Source of the DNA: Hevea brasiliensis
Lineage: Eukaryota > Streptophyta > Magnoliopsida > Malpighiales > Euphorbiaceae
Direction: 5' to 3'
NCBI RefSeq assembly: GCF_030052815.1
Contig: NC_079496.1
Location: forward strand, 79,783,652-79,847,651
DNA length: 64,000 nucleotides
Shown: piece by piece, positions 25,290 to 36,792 of the stretch
Layout: each line of letters opens with the position of its first letter
Position numbering within the stretch: the first letter of the stretch is position 1
Program-made: the position numbers and the translations under genes
The notes under the pieces: model-generated
Seen by the model: only the letters and a program-made list of their open reading frames with translations
What the model was told of the DNA's origin: nothing
Databases searched by the model: none

Positions 25290-26001
25290 CATTTTAAGTT
25301 TATTTCTAAGTTAATTAGGTTATAAACACAAGTAATAAACTCATTTTGCAACTTAAATCACTAACCTTTGTGTAGCAACTTCTAACTCCCCTTGTCTCCA
25401 ATTTTCTTTCTTTTTATTGCTCCTTTATACTCTTCAAGATGCAAGGATGAGGTTTAGTGGAGAATTTTAGGGGAATTTATGGTTAATTTAGGGTGTATAA
25501 AGCTTGAACTAAGAGCTCTAATGGAGGTTTGAGAGAGAGCTTTGGGAGAGAGAGAGAGGCCGGCTGGTTTGGGAGAGAAGATGAGAATAATTCCTTTTTT
25601 TTTTATGTTGTTTTTGTCTTATTTAAAAGATTTTTAACTTAGTCAAATTTCATTTTAAGTTTATTTCTAAGTTAATTAGGTTATAAACACAAGTAATAAA
25701 CTCATTTTGCAACTTAAATCACTAACCTTTGTGTAGCAACTTCTAACTCCCCTTGTCTCCAATTTTCTTTCTTTTTCTTGCTCCTCTATACTCTTCAAGA
25801 TGCAAGGATGAGGTTTAGTGGAGAATTTTATGGGAATTTATGGTTAATTTAGGGTGTATAAAGCTTGAACTAAGAGCTCTAATGGAGGTTTGAGAGTGAG
25901 CTTTGGGAGAGAGAGAGAGGCCGGCTGGTTTGGGAGAGAAGATGAGAATAATTTCTTTTTTTTTTGTTCTTATTTAAAAGATTTTTAACTTAGTCAAATT
26001 T
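25290..26001. repeat. Direct duplication in the E 3' LTR (361-bp period)
   Basis: The segment starting CATTTTAAGTTTATTTCTAA at 25290 starts again at 25651. The two copies are nearly identical; the second is about 10 bases shorter after the T-run. The 5' LTR (from about 35090) has a single copy, so the duplication arose in this LTR during or after insertion. Confidence 0.9.
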
Positions 26002-26614
26002 GGTAGGAAAAGAATTTTTAATTATGACATCATCCTTGATGTCAAACATGATGATGTCACTACCTTTTTAACTTTTCTTTTTCTTTTTTTTTTAATTTAT
26101 TTTTCTATTAGTTCTTTAATTTAATTCTCGATTCCAAAATTTTCGTTTCTCCGATTTTATTTGACAGTTAGGTCAAGAGTCAGCTCTCGGGGTCAATTGA
26201 CTAAATTGCCCCTCGCCGGTTCATCTCGGTTTGCAATTAATTCAATATTTCTTCCGGCTCCCTGACCTAATTATTTGACTGGCTTAACAGCTCTTTTTCG
26301 TGATTTTCTCTTTTCCACTATGTTTTTAATAGTCCTAAGGACCATAGCGTTACATTTTACGGTTCGAAATTTGAGTTTAAATTGACTTCGCAGTTGTTCC
26401 CGAGAAGGTCACCCATCATTGTGACTCTCGGCTCGTTTAACCTCTTATGTTCTGTTTTTCTTATTTATACTTAACTAATTGACAATTACTAATTATTTGT
26501 GTTTATGGCTTATCTAGTTGTCTTAAGTGTGGTTCTAATCCCCTTAATTGTCCGGACTAACACCGGTCACCGGAACAGTGAAATACACCAGGCTATACAA
26601 ATAGGGGTGTTACA

Positions 26615-26632
26615 ATTCCCCCCCCCCCCTTA
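26615..26632 (-). other. Element E polypurine tract
   Basis: On the minus strand a run of 11 or more G inside a purine tract immediately precedes the 3' LTR start. The G-run is longer than in B and H. Confidence 0.85.
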
Positions 26633-26664
26633 AAATAAATTTCGTTTCGAAATTTTACCTAGTA

Positions 26665-27510
26665 TTAATCTCTGAATAGCTGTGGGTGTTATCTCCTCAT
26701 GTCCTCCAAGATCTGAATTACCCTCTCGGACTGGCCATCTGTCTGTAGGTGGAATGCCGTACTGAAGTTCAATCTAGTTCCTAAGGCTCTCTGAAGACTA
26801 CCCCAGAATCTAGAAGTGAACCTAGGATCTCTGTCTGATACGATGGATACTAGCACTCCATGTAGTCTCATAATTTCATCAATGTACAACTTGGCCAATC
26901 TTTCTAAATTGTAATCCATCCGAACTGGTAGAAAATGAGCAGACTTGGTCAGTCTGTCAACAATGACCCATACTGCATCATGACACTTCTGTGTCCTCGG
27001 AAGTCCCATCACAAAATCCATTGTTATTCTCTCTCATTTCCATTCTGGTATTAGTAGTGGATGTAACAACCCAGTGGGTACTTGATGCTCTGCCTTTACT
27101 TGTTGACAAGTTAAGCATTTAGAAACAAACTCTGCCACATCTCTTTTCATACCCATCCACCAGTAATGCTCCTTTAGCCCCCTATACATCTTTGTGCCAC
27201 CAGGGTGCATGGTGAAAGGAGACTCATGTGCTTCTTTCAAAATGATCTGCCTCAATTCAACATCATTAGGAACACATATTCTACCCTGGTGTAGCAATAG
27301 ACCATAATCTCTGATTGAGAATTCTAGTTTCTTGCCCTGCCGGACTTCTTCCAATAGCTTCTGATACCTTTCATCATTCTGAGCAGCTATTCTGATCTGA
27401 TCAATCAACACTGGCTGTACATGCGATGCAACTGCTGTTTGCCCATCAACATTAATCTCTAAGCCAGTATGCAATGATCTTAACTGATGTACCAAAGACA
27501 AAGGAGTAAC
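26665..27510 (-). pseudogene. pol: Element E integrase, with chromodomain deleted
   Basis: Integrase linker and zinc finger ([29 protein letters not shown]) and catalytic core (TMDFVMGLP; SDRDPRF; DGQSERVIQ), with all three acidic residues present. A TGG to TGA stop lies near 27030. After ILEDM the sequence jumps to RR-HPQLFRD, the last residues of the protein. About 680 bp covering the integrase C-terminus and most of the chromodomain (56938-57615 in H) is gone. The join lies at a shared GGAGGAYATG, pointing to deletion between short repeats. No intron is present, as in H. Confidence 0.88.
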
Positions 27511-27956
27511 ATGAAAAGCATGTTTAACTAAGTATAAATTTCATGAAATTAAAAAGAAAACCTTGAGGAAAGAAACCCTTGAATTTTGGTAGCCCTAAAT
27601 GAAGTATGAAATTGATGTTGAGACTATTGTCGCCTAATTAAAGTGCTGTGAATGATAAATTGTGGTATGGGAGTAAGAAGGAATAAATATTGGGAGTGTT
27701 TCTCTTATGCAGGAAATTTGGACCTATGAGTCTAATGTATTGTTTGACCTATAACTGAAGTTGTGTGACTCCAATTAGTGTGAGGCCAATTTGAGGTGAA
27801 ACTAAACTCAAAATATCCCATTTTTCATGAAGAAATTCTACCCAAATTCTGTCAAAATCTTGGTCAATTTACTGTCCCAATCCGGATACCCAAACACTGA
27901 ACCCAGAAAAATGACTAAATGAACATATTCATATAGCCATAACTCCCTCTAGACAG
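27511..27956 (+). mobile_element. Fragment of a family 2-like LTR inside E pol
   Basis: Non-coding sequence matching the reverse complement of the B LTR around 8500-9000: a CCAATTAGTGTGAGGCCAATTT stretch, a GAAACTAAACTC segment, then CCATAACTCCCTC near 27945. It is in plus orientation, opposite to E. Both ends are ragged: the left joins E pol at 27510 without an LTR terminus, the right is cut by a copia-type LTR. I infer a truncated LTR left by an earlier insertion. Confidence 0.6.
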
Positions 27957-30060
27957 TGTTAGTAGTATGCCCTAGAGCATATCATTTAGTATGTATCTTG
28001 TACATATTTTTATTAATAAAAGGCATTTCCACTTTTCTGTTTACATAATATATTTATGTGTAATAGAAAAGGTCCATTGATATTTTGTTAGAAATATTAT
28101 TCTTAAGTTGTTAAGAATATGAGTGACAATATTTCTAGCACAAAGTATCATAAATAGGTTCACAATCGAGGATACTTCATAATAAGGACATGACTTATCC
28201 AGAAAGATTGTATTCATGTTTGTTCCCAAGTTATTTATATGAGATATAAATAAGATGGAATGGTGAGTCTCATGCCATATAACAAACATGATAGGCACTT
28301 ATAAATGATAAGTAGGCCGAACCAGTGACACTTATGACAAGCACATGGAGTTTACTCTTGTCAATTTTTTGTCATAAATCATATCAGTGCATATAATCTT
28401 TAGACCTGAGATAGCACAGTTATCTTGTATATATGTAGTTTGAGTTTGATACTGCTTTCATACTTCTACTATGTATGGGTATATGGGCATGTGTTGGCTC
28501 CTACTATTTATATATGGAGGTAGGTGTTGATCAAGATGGAATCTGTTTCTCTAAGTAAATAGAGATAAAATCCTATGTTCATTTAATTGTTCTTGATGTT
28601 TCAAGTTCCTGGCCAGGACAGATAGATTTATTCAGAAAAGAGTTTCTGATGAGAAAATCTTTTTAATCAAGAACTGAAATTAAAAGAGAACATAAAATTC
28701 ATAGCAAATGGAGTTTGACATAAACCATGACTCCAGCTTGAGTTGGGATTTTGTAACAGAGAGATTCTAGTGCATGGTAACATATGATTATAGGTTCATT
28801 TAAGGTAAACCTTATTACTAATTGGGTGGCCATGGCATGCTATGCTAGGTATTAACCATGGTCTATGAGGTTCATAAAATGATTTAGAGAAATCATTTAT
28901 GGTAAGAAAGAGTACTGATGATATTAAGAGTTGATATCATGTCTCATTGCCAATTAGTGATGAGCCTAGTAAGTCACACACATACACAAGTTATCACCTA
29001 TTTAAATATGATTTAATTAATTAAAGAGTTTAATTGATTAATTAAATAGGTTTGGTTTGCAATTAAATTGCAAAGTCCCTAGCATGACTTGAAACCAAAT
29101 ATAGATTATTGGATGTATAGTATAAGTTAAATTTATATTTAAAGTGTTTAAATATGAATTTAATTAATGAGAAATTAATTAACAGAGATTAATTAATTAA
29201 TTTATATTTGATATAAATTGATTAGAAGAAGAAAAATAATTATTTTGGGTTAAGAACTCAAAATTAAGACACAGGGGCATTTTGGTCATTTCACAGTGTG
29301 ACACGTGGCACCATGAGATGGTGACACATGGGATTACACATAAGCTTGCCCAATATTTTTTAATCATGTAAGATGATTAAAATCAAGATTAAATATAGGT
29401 TTGACACTTGGCACAATGTAATTGGGTCACTTAAACCTAGAGCTAATCAAAGGGTGACATGTGGCAAGGGTTTAATGTGTTAACCTAGCTATTTAAGTGT
29501 TGTTATGAAAAGAAAAGCAACCAGCAGCCACTCCTCTCCTTTGTCATGCCACTTTGAGGCTTTTCATCTATTCTTCTTCATCTCTCATCAATTCAAAGAG
29601 ATTAGCCATCAATCTCTTGAATTAAGAACACTAGAAATTGTTTCTAGTGTCTTGTTTACATCTTTAATCTCTTAAAAAGCAGAACTTGAATTTCTAATTA
29701 ATAGAAAAAGCTTTAGAAGCTGTTCAAGGGTTGCCATAGGTGTTCTTGGTGTGGACAAGCTAGAGGGATAACATCTGGTGTCCTGAAGACGAATTTCAAA
29801 AGCCCAGACACGCTGCAGTGCATCAAGAGGTTAGTGTAATCGTTCTTGATTTAATCTAGGGTTCTAAAATTAATCTGATTAATTTTAAAATCTTAAATGG
29901 CAAATACAGCTCCAAAAACATATTAAAAGAGTTTTAATATGTTGTTTATCATTGAAATCAAATAGATTAAAAAAAAATCTTGCATGATGCATGTGACCCT
30001 AGGTAAAAATTTTTGAATTCAATGGTATAAACTTGTGTTTTTCACTCTTCCGTTCCTTCA
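27957..30060 (+). mobile_element. Ty1/copia-like LTR, probably solo
   Basis: About 2.1 kb bounded by TGTTAGTAGTATGCCC and CCGTTCCTTCA, starting TG and ending CA. It has no coding sequence. It has the look of a long copia-type LTR: CCCTAGAGCATAT near the start, an AATAAAAGGC motif, a TATTTAAG box at about 29491 followed by a CT-rich leader, and an AT-rich 3' end. No matching 5-bp flanks are seen (GACAG left, TTGAT right), so a deletion must have followed or accompanied insertion. No second LTR or copia pol is present in the window. Confidence 0.6.
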
Positions 30061-31097
30061 TTGATCATATCCATAAAAGCAGCCAATGCATTAGTTAACG
30101 CAAATGGCATAACCAAAAACTCATAATGGCCATAACGGGTTCTGAAGGCAGTTTTAGCAATACTCTTCTCTTGTACTTTCAACTGATAATAACCTGATCT
30201 CAGGTCAATTTTGGAGAACACAGCTACACCCCTTAACTGATCAAACAAGTCATCAATGCGGGGCAATGGATATCTATTCTTTATTGTCACCTTATTCAAC
30301 TGTCGATAATCAATACACAAGCAGAGAGTGCCATCCTTCTACTTAACAAACAACACTGGCGCTCCCCAAGGTGACACACTAGGGCGGATAAAGCCCAATT
30401 CTTGCAACTGCACTTTCAACTCTTTCAATTCTGCAGGTGCCATTCTATATGGCGTTATGGAGATTGGATCCACACCAGGCATAACATCAATCTCAAACTG
30501 CACCTCTCTTTCTGGAGGTAATCCTGACAATTCATCAGGAAATACATCCGGAAAATCACATACAGTAAGGATGTCCCTTAGTGCTAGACTCCCCACTTGG
30601 GTGTCTATCACATGTGCCAAGTATGCTTCACACCCCTTTCTGATCATCCTTCTGGCTAGTGCAGCCGAAATGATGTTTGATGGCAGTAAATGCCTCTCCC
30701 CATGTATTACCACATCACCGTACAAAGGAAGACCAAAAGTGACTGTCTTCAGTCTACAGTCAATCATGGCGTGATGCCTGGCTAACCAATCCATACTCAA
30801 GATGATATCATACTCTTTGAAGGGCATTTCAATCAAGTTTGACAGGAAAACATGTCCTTGGATCACCAAAGGACAGTCTCTATAAATTCTGTTGACCCGG
30901 ACCTCTTGTCCTAACGGACTAGTTACTAGCACTTCAAAACCCATTTGCACACATGGAACAGCAAGTGAACAGACTATGCTAGCACTAACATATGAATGGG
31001 TTAAACCCGGATTAAACAATACAAATACTTCTTGATCAGAGATAGAGAATGTACCAGCTACCACATCGGAAGTCTCAGCCTCTTCTCGCTGTCTCAT
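30061..31097 (-). pseudogene. pol: Element E protease and RT fragment
   Basis: Protease through the first half of RT. At about 31010 the active-site Asp is Asn (LFNPGLTHSY), which should abolish cleavage. The protease C-part ([19 protein letters not shown]), the linker [19 protein letters not shown] and RT fingers ([19 protein letters not shown]) follow. RT breaks after AAFMDMIN at 30061, before the catalytic FIDD box; the foreign segment 27511-30060 takes its place. A stop at 30336-30338 and a gap of a few residues near 30405 add damage. Confidence 0.87.
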
Positions 31098-32336
31098 CGT
31101 GTAAACTCTGGCTGAAGCACTTCCTTGTGCTTATTGACCAACTGTGCCCTGACTGCCTAAAGTAGGGCCTATACCTCTGCCTTTTCCTCTGCCAACTGAC
31201 TGTGAACCTCTGGGAGCAAGACTCTGAATAGATCCCTCGGCAGTAGTAGGAGCTGGACCATATCTTGGAGACGGAGCACTAGTGCAGTCTTTAGCTATAT
31301 GGCCCTTGCCTCCACAGTTAAAATAGGCTCTAGTGGCCTAATAGCATTCCCCCTCATAAATCTTGCCACAAGTCTCACAGGCGTGAATGTGAACCCTGCT
31401 GATCACGACTGGACCTAGGGGGTCTCTATCCGGAAAATCTGCCCCTACCAAATCTTCCACCTCGACCCCGGCTGGGTCCACTAAATTTCTTCTTCTTCCT
31501 AGAAGTCTCACTAGAACTCTATTCTACTGACTTTTCCCCCTTGTCTTTTTCTGATTTCTCAGCTTTCTCTGATTTTTCTTTCACTGGGGTTGTTTCTAAT
31601 TCTATTCTTTCCAACTCTAGTGCTTGAGACATGAGCTCCGAGAAGTTGCTGTATCGGAATCCCACAACTTGCATCCTTATGCTGGGCTTCAAACCCGTTT
31701 CAAATCTCTTTCACCTTGCCTTGCTAGTGGAAAGGAGACTCCCAGCATAATGACTTAAGTGGGAGAACTCCCTCTCATACTCTGCCACTGTTCTGTTGCC
31801 TTGTTTTAGACTCAGAAACTCTTGTAACTTCTAATCAACAAATGCATCTGGGATGTATTTCTATCTGAACTCTCTGATGAAGTCATCCTGTGTCAAGATC
31901 GTGGTTCAAATTAAGCCGTGGGGATGGTCTTCCACCAATCATATGCATCCCCTTGCAGTAGCGACACAGAATATTCAAACTTCAGTTCATCTTGGCAGTG
32001 TAGCTTTTTAAATACTCTGTCCATTCTTTCAAGCCATTGCTCTGTCTCTAAAGGGTCCACTGTACCCTTAAATTCTGCAGCCCCATACTTCAGTAATTTA
32101 TCGTACTGTCTAGCTAGAGGCAGTGGTTGTGCCACAGGTGTCTGAGGTGGAGCTTGAGCAGGCATACCCCCAGCCATTTGTTGAAACATCGTAGCCATCT
32201 GGTGTGCAAACTGTATAGGAAACTGCGACATTTGTGGGGCTGGTGCTACTGACCCACTGACATTCGATAAAGCTGGGGCTTCCCCTTGTGCCTCAGCTTC
32301 AACAGACTGCTCAACTGAGCGATCCCCTTCTTCCAT
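31098..32336 (-). pseudogene. gag: Element E gag
   Basis: Starts at the ATG at 32336 with MEEGDRSVEQSVEAEAQGEA, followed by a Gln/Met-rich stretch, the gag core (WLERMDRVFKKLHC, GDAYDWWKTIP), a charged linker and zinc knuckles near 31270-31400. The first frame ends at 31911 after an indel, and further stops follow. In the last knuckle the first Cys is Tyr (YFNCGGKGHIAKDC, TGT to TAT near 31323). Confidence 0.87.
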
Positions 32337-32504
32337 TTCAGTTCGAAGTTAGGGTATCTCCTGAACAAGTAACACAAGGAGATTTCCCTTTATTAGTTCA
32401 TATTCAAGATGTAATGCACTGTATGTAACAAATATGGACATTGAGCAGTTGTACTTAACAAGAAAGACACAAATTCTCAAGTTAAAACATACTTCAAAAA
32501 TTTT

Positions 32505-32516
32505 GCTCTGATACCA
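32505..32516 (-). other. Element E primer-binding site
   Basis: The minus strand reads TGGTATCAGAGC, a perfect initiator-Met tRNA match, eight bases after the LTR. Confidence 0.93.
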
Positions 32517-32524
32517 CTAAAACA

Positions 32525-35500
32525 TGTCACACCTTACCCCTCTAGAAGGCATAACATGATCCCGTAGAATACCTAATGAACTACTGAACTTCACCTACCG
32601 ATAACTCATTAAGTATCCTACAAGGGATTTTAAAATAATTTTCTTATTTTTGGTAAGTGGTGTGCATTTTCTAATAAGTATTTAAAACATTTAATTGAAA
32701 TTAAAAACTAGTTAAAAATTTTGGGCCATTTTATTTTTCCGTAAATTTTATAAAAATTTTGATAGAGTTCCGTTTATATTTTGAGAAAACAATTCTTGAA
32801 TTACCTGTTAAAAGCACTTCTAAAAATTTTCTCAACCACTACTTCAATTTCACAATCAATCTCTACAATTTCTCAAATCTCAAAATTCAACAGTCAACAT
32901 TTTTCAATTTCCAAAATTCAATCATCAGTAAAATAATATCTATCAATCTCATTCAAATTAAAATAAAATATTTCCATTCATTAAAGACAACAATCTATAT
33001 ATATACATCAAACCAAAATCTACAGTATGAAAATTTAAACTAAATTTTATTACAACTTTATACAAACTTTGTACAAACTGCTCAAGACCGATTTACATGT
33101 CCATACATTTATGTGCAATATATACATCAAAATAAATATTTACAGGCAAGGTATAAATTATACCCGATAACTTCAAGCTAATAAATCCTTAATCCTCAAG
33201 AAATTTCATCACGCTTCCTCTAGCTCTATATCTCATGACAAGAATAAAGCTATCACGAGTACTAGGACTCAGTGGTGCACAACATACTAAAATAATCTTT
33301 ATGCAGAACTTAAATCACATTTATTCAAAAATTTGACTGAACATGAGAATTAAATACAAATCATGCATTATGAGTTTTTAATCCCAAACAATTTCATTTT
33401 GAAGTATCAAATCACATTTCATAAAACCCACAGTTAGATCATGCCATTCGAAACAAATTGAATCTCAATAGCCAGAGGCTAAAGAGAAATCATATCACAA
33501 GGCTAGCTAGCTCAAATATATGGATATCCATTCACATCCTCTTCTACTGGCACATCTCAACACTTCTCCAGAGAAGGAATCAAAATTCGAAACTAATTAC
33601 CCCCACTAGTCATGCTAGTTAGGTGTTCAAATATATGGTCATGACACTATGATTTCAAAACTTATCTTAACAATTTACTAAACATTGTCATTTCAAATAT
33701 ACACAATAACTTTTAACAATTTAAATTAAAACTTCATAAATAATATCACAAATAAACTTTCACAATTCAAAGCAAAAGTAAAATACATATTTCATTCACT
33801 TTATCAATGAATTTTAAAGCATAGTGATGTTGTGCACAAACCTCAAGCGAGTCGCCTCTTGGCCTTGACTCGGTTCCTCGGGTTCTTTCCCGGTATTATT
33901 TTCAACTGGAACACACAATTTTACAGTGTTTCAGTACCATAACTTAGCATAAATCTAAAAATAAATTTAACTTCACTTTTACTTAGCTCTAACGTGCTAA
34001 ACTCGACGTTCTTGAAATTTTGTGTTTCGAGGTTACTATTCACAATACTATTCAAGTCAAATTGTTAACTTTCTAAGGCTTAATAGGTATGGGAATTCCA
34101 ACTTCACCCACATACCACATTTTGGTCACTAAATTTGTTAGTTTTGGTTGTTTATCCAAATTCTAAGTCTTTTTGGTAAATTTGATAAAATTTCAGTTTT
34201 GGTGTCTAAGGTTGCATTGTTCCATTGGTTATCTTACTGTTGTAATTTGAAAAGACTTTCTTCATAGAAAATGTTCCCTATTGTTTTAAGTTTATTCTCC
34301 TTTTTGAATCATTCCAATTGGTGTTTTGTAGCTCAAGTTATAGCCATTTGAACCATGGCTACCGGACTGGACACAACCCAGAATTCTGGGCAATTTTTGG
34401 TGCTGGCAGTTTTGGGTTACCAATTTGGGGTGGCCAATTGACTTGGTTAATAGCATAATTTGGGTTGGTGTTCTTCATGAAAGTTTTAGGTATATATCGC
34501 ATCTAACCACTGGTAAAATTTCAGGTCATTTTGACCTGCCTAGCTCAAGTTATGGCGAAATGAACAAACACTGTTTATTTGGTCAGTTTGCACAGAGGCA
34601 GACTGTGATTTTTCAAGTTTGGTCAATTTGTTCACTAGGTTTTGGTCACTTTTTGGGCATGCTTCTTAAATGAAAATTGTGTCATTTAGTGTCTATTTTC
34701 ATTCCCAATTTGTCTCATACCAATTTGACTTGTAAAATTTCATTTTTGGTCCCTCAAATGTAACTTGGTCATGCTGCCACACTCAATCCGAATTGGCTTT
34801 TGATTCAAACACTCCTAACACACCTCATTAGGTCACAATTGACCATTTCTTTCATTAAACTAGGTCCAAGACATCATTTACAAGTTTCTCACATTTTTGT
34901 CTCTAACCCTAAGTGTCCCAAAACCCTGACTTACTAAATTATTGCATTTAACCACATTCAAGCATACCATTCTCATTAGCACATCCATACAAGCTTGCCT
35001 ACCATTTAAATTCCATCAAAACTCAAACATATGCATAGTAACCCTAGCTGGCTGAAATTCAGTTTGGTCCCTCAACAATGTTTTTATTTCATTTTAAGTT
35101 TATTTCTAAGTTAGTTAGGTTATAAACACAAGTAATAAACTCATTTTGTAACTTAAATCACTAACCTTTGTGTAGCAACTTCTAACTCCCCTTTTCTCCA
35201 ATTTTCTTTCTTTTTCTTGCTCCGCTATACTCTTCAAGATGCAAGGATGAGGCTTAGTGGAGAATTTTAGGCGAATTTGTGGTTAATTTATGGTGTATAA
35301 AGCTTGAACTAAGAGCTCTAATGGAGGTTTGAGAAAGAGCTTTGGGAGAAAGAGAGAGGCCGGCTGGTTTGGGAGAGAAGATGAGAATAATTTCTTTTTT
35401 TTTTATGTTGTTTTTGTCTTATTTAAAAGATGTTTAACTTAGTCAAATTTGGTAGGAAAAGAATTTTTAATTATGACATCATCTTGATGTCACACATGAT

Positions 35501-36061
35501 GATGTCACTACCCTTTTAACTTTTCTTTTTCTTTTTTTCTTTATTTATTTTTCTATTAGTTCTTTAATTTAATTCTCGATTCCAAAATTTTCTTTTCTTC
35601 AATTTTATTTGACAGTTAGGTCAAGAGTCAGCTCTCGAGGTCAATTGACCAAATTGCCCCTGCCGGTTCATCTCGGTTTGCAATTAATTCAATATTTCTT
35701 TCAGCTCCCTGACCTAATTATTTGACTGGCTTAACAGTTCTTTTTCGTGATTTTCTCTTTTCCACTATGTTTATAATAGTCCTAAGGACCGCAGCGTCAC
35801 ATTTTACGGTTCGAAATTTGATTTTAAATCGACTTTGCAGTCGTTTCCGAGAAGGTCACCCATCACTGTGACTCTCAGCTCGTTTAACCTCTTATGTTCT
35901 GTTTTTCTTATTTATACTTAGCTAATTGACAATTACTAATTATTTGTGTTTATGGCTTATCTAGTTGTCTTAAGTGTGGTTCTAATCCCTTTAATTGTCC
36001 GGATCGACACCGGTCACCAGAATAGTGAAATATACCAGGCTATACAAATAGGGGTGTTACA
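32525..36061 (-). mobile_element. Element E, 5' LTR
   Basis: 3537-bp LTR from TGTCACACC (32525) to GGGTGTTACA (36061), very similar to 22709-26614 apart from the single-copy state of the 361-bp repeat and a degraded hairpin near 33230-33280. GTGGG follows at 36062-36066, completing the target duplication. Confidence 0.92.
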
Positions 36062-36066
36062 GTGGG

Positions 36067-36664
36067 TACTATTTCTCTTCTATATCCACTCAACCTCACA
36101 AATTCTCTTTCATACTCTGCCACTGATAGCTGTCTCTGCCTCAGACTGATAAATTTTCTTCTTTTTTTTTTCCAAATACACATTACTGACACACTTCTTT
36201 CTAAACTCCTCAAGGAAGAATTCCCATGTGATCTGATCTGGTTGCACCTCCCTGGATACTTTGTCCCACCACTGATAAGCATCATCTTGAAGCAGGGACA
36301 TAGCACCCTCCAGGTTCTACTTTGGGGTGCAATGGAGTTGTCTCAGTACCCTTTTCATTCTTTTTAGCCAATTTTTGGTTATTACAGGATCATCCTTCTT
36401 CTTTCCTAGAAAATCCACAGCCCTATACTTTCTTAACTTTTCCAAATGGGACTTTTGTGGTGTTGATTGTGGTGCTAGGATTATTCGGATTGCCCTCGTC
36501 ATTTGTCTGAAAAAGGCCGTCATTTGCTCAAATAACGCCTGTTGGGGTTGTGCAAGTCTCTCAGGTATTGGTGGAGCAGGAGCTCCCCCGCCTCCAGCTT
36601 CAGCCATAAGTTGAGCATGACTCTCCACCTCTTCCTCTACTGCTCTTCGTGAGCTTGGATCCAT
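36067..36664 (-). pseudogene. gag: Element C gag, 5' part
   Basis: Starts at the ATG at 36664 with MDPSSRRAVEEEVES, a Gly/Pro-rich segment, then ALFEQMTAFFRQM and the gag core (KSHLEKLRKYRAVDFLGKK; DDAYQWWDKVSREV). A stop at 36317 and a frameshift break it. It runs into nested E after SGYRREIVPTV and continues at 22703. It is more diverged from A and D than they are from each other, so C is older. Confidence 0.86.
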
Positions 36665-36775
36665 ATCCTAACCAAAATAATAAAAAACAAATAGATCTGC
36701 ATCAGTATCACCTCAACTTTTACAAATGCAATGCATGGTATGTACTCTATCTAAACCTAGAAATGCCTAAACTGT

Positions 36776-36787
36776 ACTCTGATACCA
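36776..36787 (-). other. Element C primer-binding site
   Basis: The minus strand reads TGGTATCAGAGT, an 11 of 12 match to the initiator-Met tRNA site, five bases after the LTR end. Confidence 0.86.
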
Positions 36788-36792
36788 CTAAA

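Larger units (their letters stand above)
22709..26614 (-). mobile_element. Element E, 3' LTR (with internal duplication)
   Basis: 3' LTR of minus-strand family 2 element E, 3906 bp, from TGTCACACC to GGGTGTTACA. The 5' LTR is 3537 bp; the excess is a direct duplication of about 360 bp at 25290-26001. It carries the double hairpin at 23418-23457, the CCAAATGAACA inverted repeat at 24741-24767 and TGACATCA/TGATGTCA motifs at about 26024-26060. Confidence 0.92.

Noticed and set aside
28041..28298. Minus-strand open frame of 85 codons in the copia-like LTR.
   Set aside because: AT-rich, with no recognisable motif, inside an LTR with no coding neighbours.
30328..30774. Plus-strand open frame of 148 codons.
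   Set aside because: It is the reverse-strand shadow of E protease and RT, which match known motifs on the minus strand. The same holds for 59518-59940 and 60988-61353 opposite H pol and gag.
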